64,000 bases of DNA, from contig NZ_CP102845.1 in the NCBI RefSeq assembly GCF_013307435.2, forward strand, positions 3,904,001-3,968,000. The letters are read 5' to 3'. Made by a program: the position numbers and the translations under genes. Below, piece after piece: positions 45,807 to 54,058 of the stretch. How positions within the stretch are numbered: position 1 is the stretch's first letter; each line of letters opens with the position of its first letter. The stretch is from Microvirga terrae (GTDB taxonomy: Bacteria; Pseudomonadota; Alphaproteobacteria; Rhizobiales; Beijerinckiaceae). The notes below the pieces were generated by a model. That model searched no databases, was not told the DNA's origin, and saw only the letters and a program-made list of their open reading frames with translations.

Positions 45807-46189
45807 TCAGAACATTCCCTCGTACGAGAGCTCGCCCTCCGGCAGCGGGAAGATCTCGCCATCACTCAGGTTCGAGGGCATGTAGCCGTCGCCGGGTTCC
45901 TCGTCCATGGCCGGCATGGGCGCTGCCTTCGGGGAGGCCTTCGCCCTCTTTGCGTGCTTCGCCTTCGAGACCTTCACGCCCTCCGCCACGGCGGGCCCCT
46001 CGCGCTGCACGGCCGGGTTGGTGTTGCTGTGCCAGAGGGCGTCGGCCTTGACCGGATCGATGATCCCGTCAAGCAGGACCGCCGCGGCGCGGCGATGCGC
46101 CTGCTCTCGATGGCCTTCTTCACCGCATTGCCCGAGACGCGGCGCCTTGCGCCGTATGCCCTCTGGGAGAGACCATGGCCCATGGTCAC
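45807..46189 (-). pseudogene. Frameshifted terminase-small-subunit-like (Nu1-type) gene
   Basis: One frame starts LSQRAYGARRRVSGNAVKKAIESRRI, a winged-helix pattern of phage DNA-packaging (terminase small subunit/Nu1) proteins. Near 46077-46095, in a GC repeat, the frame must change to read VLLDGIIDPVKADALWHSNT, which is the family's continuation. The tail is a basic linker and an acidic end (GELSYEGMF). The shift makes it a pseudogene unless the repeat was misread. It is the last gene in the minus-strand series. Confidence 0.6.
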
Positions 46190-46264
46190 CCGGCCTTACG
46201 ACGGCATTTGTGGGGACTCGGGATGAAACGGACTATCCCGCCTCGATGGGCGGGAGACCGGGAC

Positions 46265-46714
46265 TCAGACATCCTCGGTCTCAAGGGCCCAGGACAGATC
46301 GTCGAGCATGCGCTGGACGGCGTCCGGGCCCGGATCGGGATCTGGATAGGCCTCTGGATCGTCCTCGGGCTCATCCATGGCCTCCTGGGCGGGCTGGGGC
46401 TGGGAACGGCCCTGAGCACCGTAGAGGGGCACCAGGCGGGCCACCATCGCGGCATCGCAGCCCCCCTTGTCGAGCCCGCGCTCCGAGAACTCCCTCCTGG
46501 CCACCTTCAGGATGTCCTGGATGCTCACGACGGCCTTGAGGACGTCCTCGGGCCGGAGGTCCCGGTGCCCCAGGGTGATGCTGACGACCTCAGCGAGGGC
46601 ATTGACGAGGGCGCGGTCGAGCACGCCCGGGGTGGGGGCGCCGGCGTCCTTGAGCGCCTTGCGTTCCTGCCTCTTGCGCTCGCGGTCACTCTTCTTGCGC
46701 TCGGACGATGTCAC
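46265..46714 (-). CDS. Hypothetical protein with acidic C-terminal tail
   Basis: A 149-residue protein starting at GTG 46714, which follows AGGAGG by 6 bases. The N-terminus is very basic (SERKKSDRERKRQERKA), the middle is helical (LVNALAEVVSITLGHRDLR) and the C-terminus is acidic (PEAYPDPDPGPDAVQRMLDD). A broken copy of the tail occurs at 31547-31780. Charge segregation suggests a nucleic-acid-binding N-terminus and a protein-binding tail. No family is recognised. Confidence 0.65.
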   Translation of the reverse strand: MTSSERKKSDRERKRQERKALKDAGAPTPGVLDRALVNALAEVVSITLGHRDLRPEDVLKAVVSIQDILKVARREFSERGLDKGGCDAAMVARLVPLYGAQGRSQPQPAQEAMDEPEDDPEAYPDPDPGPDAVQRMLDDLSWALETEDV

Positions 46715-46938
46715 AGGGGGCCTCCTGGAGTGTTCCCCATTGTCCCCCTCGGGCTGGAAAGGAACAACGGGATCAGGAGGTCGGCGCTGGAAAGGGAAAC
46801 CCCGCCTCCGAGACATCGAGGGCGGGGCTCGCATGTTGAGTGAGGTGCAAACAACAAGGTCACAGCGTATGACAGCCTTAAGGTAACGTGGCCCCATGCC
46901 TATGACAACCTCGACGCGAGGGTCGTACGGGCCTCAGG

Positions 46939-48957
46939 TCAAGACTTCTTGGCCCACAGCCAGCGCTCGCGCTCCTCCTTCGTCCGCTTGCGGTAGGTTG
47001 GTCGGACGGACGTGAGCCCTGCCGCGCAGAAGGCCCGCTGGCGGTCGAGGATGAGCTGCAGCTCGGGCGACGGCGTGCCCTTGGGCTCCGGGGGCTCGGG
47101 GACGTAGACGAAGTCCGGATCCAGGGGGATGTCGTCGTCCAGGGCCTCGGCCTTGGAGGCAGGGGCGGAGGAGACGGGCTTGATCGGACAGGCCGGCAGG
47201 CCCCTAAGGCGGCCCTGGGAGGCACCTTTCGGGGAGACCTGCGACAGTCCCCGATCCTCGACGGTGGAGGTCTCCACGACAGGCCCAGGGGCCTCCAGGA
47301 GCTTCGCTTGGGAGCAAGTGTGCGAGGTCTCCTCCTTTACAGCAGCAGGCGAGACCGGGAGAAGGAGAGAAAGGGGAAGCCGGGAGAAGGAAGAGGGGGG
47401 AAGGGTTTGGAACGGATTTTCCCTCGAACTCGTTGAAGAGGCGTCACTTTTCTTGTCGAACGTTTCAATGTTCGCGGGAGCCTGCTCTGGGGTGATCACC
47501 GGGCATGCGCCATCGAAGTGTCTGGACCACGCAGTGGCCATGAGCGCCCGGACCTCGGCCTCGTCGGCGACCCGGCACAGGTAGGAATCGTGGACAGGCA
47601 GGATGGGCAGGTCGCGCTTGGCGCACTGCGCCAGCACCCACGCGGTCATCTGGCCGTCGAGGTACATCAGGTCGATCCCCTTGTCCTGATAGAGGTCGGC
47701 CAGGATGGGGGCATACGCCCGCTCCATCGCCTTCAGGATGGCCCAGGTCGCCTTGCGGTCGTGGCGCCAGGGGTACTTGTTGTCGTCGGCCTTGGCCAGC
47801 AGGGCCTCGACGGCCTCCTGACGGCTGCTCGACGAGATCATGACCACCAGGGCCGATTTCGCGTCGTCCCTGACGGGCACGCCGGGCACCGTGTAGCAGT
47901 CGGCCGGGATGGCGAGGCCGCGCAGGGTGTAGAGCATCGAGGGGTGCAGGGCCCGGTAATCCAGCTCAATCACCGCCTGGCCGTCGATGCGGAGCTGCGC
48001 CCGCAGGGTCTTCGGCAGGCCTTGGCCCCACCAATAGAACCGGCCACCCTTGGTCCAGCGGCCGCGGCTGAAGGACCTGAAGATGGTTACGGTCGGGGTC
48101 GGGCACAGCACCTGCAGGTGGGTCCTGCCGTCCTTGCCCTGGTGCGGGATCTCGATGCGGGTGCGGTTGCAGTCGGCGTCCTGCGTCATGAGCTCGACGT
48201 CGTGGCGGCACATGAGTTGGTTGTAGCGGCGGGCCGGCTCGGCCAGGCGGCGCACGTAGTCGGTCTCGCGGAAGGCGTTCACGGCCTTGCCGTCGGCGTC
48301 CTTCATGCGCAGGACGTTGTCCCCGGCTTCGTGGTGGAAGCGGGTCACCGACCGGAACGCGGCCAACAAGGCCGGGGTGGCGCGGTAGCGGCTCTGGCGC
48401 CCGCGCATCTTCTTGCCCTGTGGGGTGGTCCATTCCTCGAAATGGGAGGTCTCGGCGTTGGCGCGGTCCTCCTCGATCAGGCCGCGGCCCACGAGATCGG
48501 CCAGGACGACCATCATGCGGCTATACGTGACCCAGCGCGGGACCTTCCCCTTCAAGCACGTGTACTTGGTCTCGTTGCGGGAGATGCTGACCCACACCCG
48601 CGGCTCGATGTCGGCCGCGCGCACGAGTTCGGTGGCCACGCCGTTCATCAGGGCGTTGTAGTTGGCGTCGCCCGTCGGCAGGGCCCCGGCGGCGGGCAGG
48701 AGCTGCTCGTCGGCGCGCCAATGGTACGTCAAGGGCCTGTCCCGCAGGTCGGTGAGGCCGATCTCCTCCCCGGCTGGCTCGTCCCGATTGGTCGCCGTCG
48801 ATGGGCAATCGGGGAGGCCGAGGTCGGGCACCAATGCGGGGCGGGAGGCCGCGGAGGCGACCGTTCCGACGCCCGTGCCGGTGAACGGGACCTCGGGGTC
48901 GGGATCTTGCATGTACTGGTCGAGCGGCGGCTCGGCCGTATCGAAGGCCTGTGTCAT
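46939..48957 (-). CDS. Large replication-type protein, polymerase-palm-like motifs
   Basis: A 672-residue protein preceded by AGGA. The central part contains VIELDYRALHPSMLYTL (about 329-345), AKSALVVMISSSSR (366-379), LDGQMTAWVL (433-442) and LPILPVHDSYLC (450-461). The order and shape recall motifs A, B and C of family A DNA polymerases (an Asp-Tyr in motif A, and HDS in place of HDE). This is my inference, not a recognised match. The first 120 residues and the last 170 are low-complexity and lack these features. It is the largest gene of the minus-strand series and could replicate the element. Metal-binding acids: Asp333 and Asp457. Confidence 0.6.
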   Translation of the reverse strand: MTQAFDTAEPPLDQYMQDPDPEVPFTGTGVGTVASAASRPALVPDLGLPDCPSTATNRDEPAGEEIGLTDLRDRPLTYHWRADEQLLPAAGALPTGDANYNALMNGVATELVRAADIEPRVWVSISRNETKYTCLKGKVPRWVTYSRMMVVLADLVGRGLIEEDRANAETSHFEEWTTPQGKKMRGRQSRYRATPALLAAFRSVTRFHHEAGDNVLRMKDADGKAVNAFRETDYVRRLAEPARRYNQLMCRHDVELMTQDADCNRTRIEIPHQGKDGRTHLQVLCPTPTVTIFRSFSRGRWTKGGRFYWWGQGLPKTLRAQLRIDGQAVIELDYRALHPSMLYTLRGLAIPADCYTVPGVPVRDDAKSALVVMISSSSRQEAVEALLAKADDNKYPWRHDRKATWAILKAMERAYAPILADLYQDKGIDLMYLDGQMTAWVLAQCAKRDLPILPVHDSYLCRVADEAEVRALMATAWSRHFDGACPVITPEQAPANIETFDKKSDASSTSSRENPFQTLPPSSFSRLPLSLLLPVSPAAVKEETSHTCSQAKLLEAPGPVVETSTVEDRGLSQVSPKGASQGRLRGLPACPIKPVSSAPASKAEALDDDIPLDPDFVYVPEPPEPKGTPSPELQLILDRQRAFCAAGLTSVRPTYRKRTKEERERWLWAKKS

Positions 48958-49352
48958 TGCGCTGTCCTTTGCGCGGACAGGGCACCTCTACCCGTCCGCG
49001 TGGACGAGTGTGGCCGCATCGGACGGGTATTACAAGCTGCTCCAAGCTAAAAATGTCAGTCAGTTCAATGGTTTACGCGGAATGCGCGGCCAGAGCGATC
49101 CCGGGTTGGGGCGCAAGCCCGAAACGGGCCACTGGAAGGCGCCAGGAGGCCCCGTGCAGCCCCCAGTTACGCCAGGACGCCTCCGGGCCCGTCCCGCACC
49201 CGAGACCCGTTCAAATAGCGCTCCAGGGGCTCGCGGGAGCGGACGCGGGGGCCCGGACCTCGTCGTTTTCTGGACGGGATCGCCGATCCTTGAGTGCCGA
49301 CCGGCCGAACCGTCATCCAGGCCTGAAACCCGGACCATGCGCCCATGGCACG

Positions 49353-49393
49353 GCCCATCTCGGCCCGTCGGCATCCCATGGGCCGAGATGGGC
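49353..49393. repeat. 14-bp perfect inverted repeat
   Basis: GCCCATCTCGGCCC (49353-49366) and GGGCCGAGATGGGC (49380-49393) with a 13-base loop. The potential hairpin is very stable and has no T-tract. Confidence 0.75.
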
Positions 49394-49485
49394 TCCATGG
49401 CGTGATTTCAATGACTTAGCAGGCCAGCCGGCCGAGGTCCTCGCACCCATGGCGGGTCCCATCCCGGCCCCATGGAGGCCCCATG

Positions 49486-49524
49486 GCGGCCCATCATCGG
49501 TCCATTGCGCCGATGATGGGCCGC
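49486..49524. repeat. 15-bp perfect inverted repeat
   Basis: GCGGCCCATCATCGG (49486-49500) and CCGATGATGGGCCGC (49510-49524) around the 9-base loop TCCATTGCG. It is similar in design to the hairpin 93 bases to its left. Confidence 0.75.
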
Positions 49525-49657
49525 GCCTTCCCGAAGATTCACCCATCCTGCCCGAGATCGCCAAGGCCTTGCGCGCAGGCACATACGTCGGACGCGTCCT
49601 CACCTACGGACGCAGTGACATGAGGCCGCCCTGGGGCGTCCCGCTGCGGGGTCTCTG

Positions 49658-49861
49658 ATGCATGTCGACCAGCTCGTCTACAAGCGGCCGACGCCCGAGA
49701 AGGTCGCGTTCATCGTCGATGGGTACGGCTGGCAGGAGGCCGTGGAGCATTAGTGGTCGATCAACAAGCGCGCGCTCAGTGAGATCCTGTCGCGACATAG
49801 AAGGGGGATCGCGCAGCGCTCCAGCCGCAAGGGACGCATCCCGAAGTCCCAACGAAGCTGA
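49658..49861 (+). pseudogene. Possible small gene with in-frame TAG
   Basis: A plus-strand frame starts MHVDQLVYKRPTPEKVAFIV, hits TAG at 49751-49753 and continues in frame with WSINKRALSEILSRHRRG to TGA at 49859. The two halves have protein-like composition. No family is recognised, and it is the only plus-strand candidate in this block. Confidence 0.25.
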
Positions 49862-49916
49862 CATCATCACCAACGATTTAACCAACGACGCGTTGGTCTA
49901 TTCGTTGGTGATGATG
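49862..49916. repeat. Nested inverted repeat of ACCAACG
   Basis: Outer arms CATCATCACCAACGA (49862-49876) and TCGTTGGTGATGATG (49902-49916) are perfect complements. Inside them lies a second pair, ACCAACG (49881-49887) and CGTTGGT (49891-49897). Four copies of the same 7-mer in a symmetric order suggest a protein-binding site, possibly an operator or iteron-like locus. Confidence 0.7.
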
Positions 49917-49930
49917 CAGGATTGGTTGGT

Positions 49931-50296
49931 CTAATCACCGGTGCCCAAGTTGTAGGTGCCGCTGCCGCACAACATCGTGCCCCAGATCACGCTCTCCTGA
50001 TTGACGAAGAAACCATCCAAGTTCTTCACGTCGGCCCGGAGGCCGCTCTCGGACTTCCGGGCGATACCCGTTCCTCGCTGTGTAAGCCAAGCACCATTCG
50101 CGGGATCATGTGCCGTGCATGACGCATCCACGCGCCAAGCCTTCCCGGATCGGGTGAATTTCACTGACGAGTTGTAGCTGATCCCATCGCGCACCTCCTG
50201 AACACTGAGCGACCACGGCGACCAGCCCGGCCCGTCCCACGCCTGCGCGGCGGATGCCGAGATCGATAACAAAGTCATGAGAATGGCGGCGCGCAT
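49931..50296 (-). CDS. Small exported protein, unknown
   Basis: A 121-residue protein with a clear signal peptide (MRAAILMTLLSISASAAQA, cleaved before WDGPG). The mature part has two cysteines (DASCTAHDP and GTMLCGSG), which could form a disulphide. ATG 50296 follows AGGA by 7 bases. Function is unknown. A strong hairpin lies 38 bases upstream of the start. Confidence 0.65.
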   Translation of the reverse strand: MRAAILMTLLSISASAAQAWDGPGWSPWSLSVQEVRDGISYNSSVKFTRSGKAWRVDASCTAHDPANGAWLTQRGTGIARKSESGLRADVKNLDGFFVNQESVIWGTMLCGSGTYNLGTGD

Positions 50297-50333
50297 GACG
50301 ATTTCCTGTTGTCGCTTTCGTGTGCGCCCGACG

Positions 50334-50364
50334 TGTGGCAGACGTGCGCCCCACGTCTGCCACA
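50334..50364. promoter_or_regulatory. Perfect 13-bp hairpin upstream of the exported protein
   Basis: TGTGGCAGACGTG (50334-50346) and CACGTCTGCCACA (50352-50364) surround a 5-base loop. It has no T-tract on either side. It could be an operator for a dimeric repressor or a leader-RNA hairpin. Confidence 0.55.
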
Positions 50365-50518
50365 TCACCAGAAGAGCGGTGCGGCGCAAGCGCTTGTGAT
50401 GATCGCGAGCACTAAGACGAAGAGCGTCGGCGCAGCCTCACGGACGAGCGGCGGGTTGTCGATTCATTTTACGAGGGACATGGCGGCCTCCACGTTGGGA
50501 CGCCATGGTTATGAGTCT

Positions 50519-50551
50519 GGACGCGTCCGCATTGCCAGCGGACGCGTCCGC
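50519..50551. repeat. GGACGCGTCCGC tandem pair, 21-bp period
   Basis: GGACGCGTCCGC occurs at 50519-50530 and 50540-50551. Each contains the palindrome GGACGCGTCC. The 21-bp period is two DNA turns, as for two dimers binding the same face. It lies just after the stop of the 50554 gene. Confidence 0.6.
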
Positions 50552-50553
50552 AG

Positions 50554-51000
50554 CTACGACCGCGGCGACGTGTCCTCGTCCTCGACGGGCGGCAGGCCGC
50601 CATCGGGCCCGAGCTCCGGGAAGTAGTTGCGCGGCGTCCCGGGCTGCGGCAGGTCGCTGACCGGGACGAGCGAGCCCGGAGCCGGGGGGCCCAGGGCGGC
50701 CTCGGCGATCTCCTGCGCGCTCTTGCGCACGAACTTCGCGCCGAGCCGGTAATACTCGCGGCGGGTCCGCAGCCAGGTCTCATCCCCCGCCATCCGCAGC
50801 ACGGGGGTGGTCTGCAGCACCGTGCCGTCGGCGATCTGGTGATGGTACGAGACCCGGCCGACGACGACCACGGCGCCGCGGCGCCAAGTGGGAAACCAAT
50901 CGTGCAAGATCGGCGCCCGCATCAGGTCGACGTCGAACGGGATCCAGCCGGCGACGAGGCGGTCCCAGGCCTCCGGGCTCATGCGTGTGTTCTCAGGCAT
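50554..51000 (-). CDS. Hypothetical protein, paralogue of 50993
   Basis: A 148-residue protein (ATG 51000, preceded by GGAGG) whose central region (RAPILHDWFP ... HHQIADGTVLQTTPVLRM ... REYYRLGAK) mirrors the upstream gene (EAPILNDWEI ... DGAQLTTGVIQAL ... GGYRLG). Both share a small beta-rich fold. The C-terminus is acidic (PPVEDEDTSPRS). The stop of the upstream gene overlaps this start by 8 bases, so they are coupled. Family and function are not recognised. Confidence 0.65.
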   Translation of the reverse strand: MPENTRMSPEAWDRLVAGWIPFDVDLMRAPILHDWFPTWRRGAVVVVGRVSYHHQIADGTVLQTTPVLRMAGDETWLRTRREYYRLGAKFVRKSAQEIAEAALGPPAPGSLVPVSDLPQPGTPRNYFPELGPDGGLPPVEDEDTSPRS

Positions 51001-51268
51001 CGTAGCCTCCATTCCGAGGGGCCCCGAGCCGGTAGCCGCCCTGATAACCAATTGCCCAGCCCTCGCTCTCGTCGAGGGCTTGGATCACGCCAGTCGTGAG
51101 CTGGGCGCCGTCTGGGAAACGAGGGTCCTTGCTGTTGAGGACCACGCCGCGCAGGTGGAGGTCCTCGCCCTCGGCCAGGATCTCCCAGTCATTGAGGATC
51201 GGCGCTTCGGCCATCATTCTGGCCGGAGGCCTCCAATCCGGATCGAGGGGATAGCGCTCGTACCTCAT
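50993..51268 (-). CDS. Small hypothetical protein, paralogue of 50554
   Basis: A 91-residue protein with the same fold signature as its downstream paralogue (PILNDWEILAEGEDLHLRGVV, DGAQLTTGVI, GYRLG). It overlaps the previous gene's stop (51265-51268, ATGA-like) and the next gene's start. Tandem duplication inside the polycistron is evident. Function is unknown. Confidence 0.63.
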   Translation of the reverse strand: MRYERYPLDPDWRPPARMMAEAPILNDWEILAEGEDLHLRGVVLNSKDPRFPDGAQLTTGVIQALDESEGWAIGYQGGYRLGAPRNGGYDA

Positions 51269-51636
51269 GCGTCATTCTCCAGCTGCGACATGTCTCGAAC
51301 AAGGGCCCAGGCTTTGCCGTCGGGCGCGAAGACTACGAGGTCGGCCTGGTGGATGGGCAGGAACCCTGGGCGGGCGGTGAAGGCCCCGCAGACGAACGGG
51401 CTGTACCCGATCTGCACGAAGGCCTCCAAGATCGGCGGGGGCGTGATCAGGCGGCCTTGGACCCATGCGTGAACGGACCTTTGCCCCCGCGCGATGCAGC
51501 GCTGCCTCTCGGCCTCGCGCACGACCATCCGGCATCCGGCCAGGGCGACGACCGGCAGGTGATCGGCGACCCGCCCATCGACGCGCAAGCTCCAGCGTCG
51601 GAGCCGTGTATGCCAATACACATCGGCCCGGGTCAC
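51265..51636 (-). CDS. Small hypothetical protein
   Basis: A 123-residue protein starting at GTG 51636, preceded by GGAGG at 5 bases. It is basic in the first half (YWHTRLRRWSLRVDGRVADH) and ends with a strand-rich part (QADLVVFAPDGKAWALVRDM). It overlaps its neighbours on both sides by 4 bases, so it is translated as part of the coupled series. No family is recognised. Confidence 0.6.
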   Translation of the reverse strand: MTRADVYWHTRLRRWSLRVDGRVADHLPVVALAGCRMVVREAERQRCIARGQRSVHAWVQGRLITPPPILEAFVQIGYSPFVCGAFTARPGFLPIHQADLVVFAPDGKAWALVRDMSQLENDA

Positions 51637-51872
51637 AGGTGCCTCCGCATGTTCTTGAGAACCTGCAGCAAATGCCAGGCTTCCAGGACTTGCGTCGCCG
51701 TTGCCCGCGGGTGCTCGATGATGAGCCATAGGGTCTCGACGAGGGCGTCCAAGTGGTCGGCGCCCAGGGTCTCGTAGAAGCCCTGGGCGGCCTCGGCCGG
51801 GCGTGGGTCGTGCTCCTTGAACGAGGCGCCAAGATCCAGCGCGGCCACGATGGCCGTCGAGAGATTGCTCAT
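51633..51872 (-). CDS. Small helical protein
   Basis: A 79-residue all-helical protein (MSNLSTAIVAALDLG ... ALVETLWLIIEHPRATATQV ... HLLQVLKNMRRHL). It starts 12 bases after the AAA+ ATPase stop, in the same operon. It could be an accessory to the ATPase. Not recognised. Confidence 0.58.
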   Translation of the reverse strand: MSNLSTAIVAALDLGASFKEHDPRPAEAAQGFYETLGADHLDALVETLWLIIEHPRATATQVLEAWHLLQVLKNMRRHL

Positions 51873-51884
51873 CCCGGGCCACCA

Positions 51885-53516
51885 TCAATGCGCCAAGCGG
51901 GGGCTGCTGCGCAAAGTGACGATCTGCTCGACCGCGCGGGCGAGAGGACGGATCGAACCACCCCGCCAGGCGCGCTTGAGAACGTCCCTCTCGGACGGAT
52001 CAAGGTCCGCGATGAAGCGGGGATCGAGGCCGCTCTCCTGGCGCAGACTGTCCAGGAGGCCTCGCACGATGACATCGAGGTCCTCACGCCGGGGATCAGG
52101 GATCGGAATGACCGTGAAACGATCCAACAGCGGCCCACGCAGGGGCTCGACGGAGTTCGCCGTCGCGAAGAACGACACCAGGGAAAGATCGACATCCGTC
52201 TCCAGGCAGACATCGAAATGCTTGCCCTTCATGGAAGGCTCGATCATGCCAAGGAGGCCGTCTCTCACGCTGCCGTTGTGCCCGCCGTGTGTGCTCTTCT
52301 CCAGCTCGTCAAGGCCGACAAGGACGGTCGCGGTGGATGACTTGAACATCAACTGAGCCGGAACACTTGGCCTGTGCGTGGAGAATTGGCGGCTGGTGCC
52401 TGCGAACCCATTGTCCATGACCCCGCCGCAGGCAAAAACCGTCACCGGCACGCCCATCGCTTCGCCGACGGCGCGCATCAACGCGGTCTTGCCGCAGCCC
52501 TGGCTGCCAAGGAGCAGCACGGGGTTCCGGAACGCCGCATGGCGCTGCCCGACGAGCATGCCGCAGAGGCGCCGGATGGCGGCCTCAGCCCAGGGATACC
52601 GGACGACCAGCCGATCGGCCATGGCGGACGCGTCCGGGGCCGGCACGCACCGCAGCGGCACGTTAGAATGGCGCTCGTGCTGCTGGCGCGGGCTGTCGCG
52701 ATGGCTTGACAGGTGGTTGAGCGAGCCCAGGACGATGCGACCAGGCGGCGGCTCCTCGACCTCAGGCTCGGGCATGATGTCCTCCAGGACAATCTGGTAG
52801 ACATCCGTCTGGACCGCGCCCGCCGGGTTGCTCAGCAGCTCCTTCAGGACCTCTCCCTGCGCCTCGCGCTTGCGGCGGGCTTCCGCGCCCTCATTCCGCA
52901 CCCGAGCTCGCAGGAGGTCGTACGCCAGCAGCCCGGCCTCCGCGTCTTCCAACAGCGCTGCTGCATGCGCCCGCTCGCGAACACCCCCACCGTCTATGTA
53001 GTACGGCGTCGGATTGCGGATCGCGTCGAGCATCGTCGCCCGGCACAACGCCCGGGTCAGCTCGTCAGTCGCCGTCTTCGACATCGCGTACGCGATCCGG
53101 GCGACGTGCCACGCCGCAAGCTCGTCACCGTCGCACCAGGCGAAGAGCATGAGACGTTGGTACGCCTCCCGCACTAGGTCGACCCCGGAGGCGGGAAACT
53201 CCGCGAAATCCATGTGGCAGATGTGCTCCGCCTCGCGCGCCGCATCCTTCGCGGTGGCAGCCGTGGGGTTGTCATGGAAGGCCTGCAGCCGGTGGGCGAG
53301 GACGCCGAACGGCACGCCGTAGGTCGTGAACCGCGGGATAGCCATCTTGCACCACGCCTGGGCGTCCAGCTCAGGGGAATGGTCCATCCACGCGGCCCCG
53401 CAATACAGGTCTTCGGTGCGCGTGGGCTGGCTGAATTGGCGGGTGCAGCGTTCGGTGAATGCAGCTTGGCGCTGGCGCAGGCGCGCGACGCGGCCCCTCT
53501 TCGGGTCGTCTGTCAT
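51885..53516 (-). CDS. AAA+ ATPase, Lon-like module
   Basis: A roughly 543-residue protein. The C-terminal half has a AAA+ ATPase: Walker A LLGSQGCGKTAL, Walker B TVLVGLDELEK, a sensor-1 SFFATAN, and an arginine-finger region after LLDRFTVIPI. The N-terminal 270 residues are helical and unfamiliar. The ATPase resembles Lon or phage remodelling ATPases, but no protease site is visible. The start ATG at 53516 is preceded by AGAGAG. In the operon it may load or remodel replication proteins. Confidence 0.8.
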   Translation of the reverse strand: MTDDPKRGRVARLRQRQAAFTERCTRQFSQPTRTEDLYCGAAWMDHSPELDAQAWCKMAIPRFTTYGVPFGVLAHRLQAFHDNPTAATAKDAAREAEHICHMDFAEFPASGVDLVREAYQRLMLFAWCDGDELAAWHVARIAYAMSKTATDELTRALCRATMLDAIRNPTPYYIDGGGVRERAHAAALLEDAEAGLLAYDLLRARVRNEGAEARRKREAQGEVLKELLSNPAGAVQTDVYQIVLEDIMPEPEVEEPPPGRIVLGSLNHLSSHRDSPRQQHERHSNVPLRCVPAPDASAMADRLVVRYPWAEAAIRRLCGMLVGQRHAAFRNPVLLLGSQGCGKTALMRAVGEAMGVPVTVFACGGVMDNGFAGTSRQFSTHRPSVPAQLMFKSSTATVLVGLDELEKSTHGGHNGSVRDGLLGMIEPSMKGKHFDVCLETDVDLSLVSFFATANSVEPLRGPLLDRFTVIPIPDPRREDLDVIVRGLLDSLRQESGLDPRFIADLDPSERDVLKRAWRGGSIRPLARAVEQIVTLRSSPRLAH

Positions 53517-53618
53517 GTTTCGGTCTCTCTTTGCCAACGCGCTCTACGGCCTACGCCGATGATTGCGCGAACGAGGACCCTACACCGAAAAGGTTAATTT
53601 TGGTTAAAGATTAAGACA

Positions 53619-53993
53619 TCAATCCTTCGATACCTGTGGAGCTGTCTCCGGCTCGGGCCGGAGCGAGGCGGCGAGGTCGCGGGCGTAGGCAGCGACGACG
53701 ACAGGCGACACACCCCTTGCCACGACCTCATCGACGAGCTCGTTCAGCCGCGGCCAGAACGCGGTCTCGGCGAGGCTGTCGCGCTGCTCCTGGATTTCCC
53801 GGATGACGCCCTCGGGCACGCGCTGCTCGCCGACGGACCACCGATGTGCCGTCCGGTGCGCGACGCGCGCGAATGTGGCAAGCCGGTTGACCCAGCTCGG
53901 CCCGAAGACGCCCTCGCACAGTCGCTGGAACGCTTCGAGCTCGTCCGGAGGGACGGCGGTGTATCGAATCTTGTCTTGGGGCTGCTCGGTCAT
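53619..53993 (-). CDS. HTH-like phage-type regulator
   Basis: A 124-residue protein with a pattern seen in small phage regulators: LCEGVFGPSWVNRLATFARV, then AHRTAHRWSVGEQRVPEGVI, in which a helix-turn-helix with a W-x-x-G-x-x-x-VP phrase lies around residues 30-62. The downstream sibling at 54907 has the same phrase. They may be paired regulators. No operator is seen immediately upstream of this gene, so it is likely part of the same transcript. Confidence 0.62.
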   Translation of the reverse strand: MTEQPQDKIRYTAVPPDELEAFQRLCEGVFGPSWVNRLATFARVAHRTAHRWSVGEQRVPEGVIREIQEQRDSLAETAFWPRLNELVDEVVARGVSPVVVAAYARDLAASLRPEPETAPQVSKD

Positions 53994-54058
53994 GGACCCA
54001 GGAATGCGACGGCCCAGGCAAAAAAGAAAGCCCCGGCTTGGGCCAGGGCTTCTCGTGG

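Larger units (their letters stand above)
48958..49657. other. Non-coding region with hairpins and CCATGG repeats
   Basis: About 700 bases upstream of the large replication-type gene. It holds two long perfect inverted repeats (49353-49393 and 49486-49524) and several CCATGG or CCCATGG words between 49340 and 49490. No gene is credible. It may be a promoter region, an origin or a structural site. Confidence 0.5.

Noticed and set aside
47518..49050. Long plus-strand frame opposite the 672-residue gene
   Set aside because: It has no domain, is antisense to a better supported gene and matches the GC-bias pattern of shadow frames.
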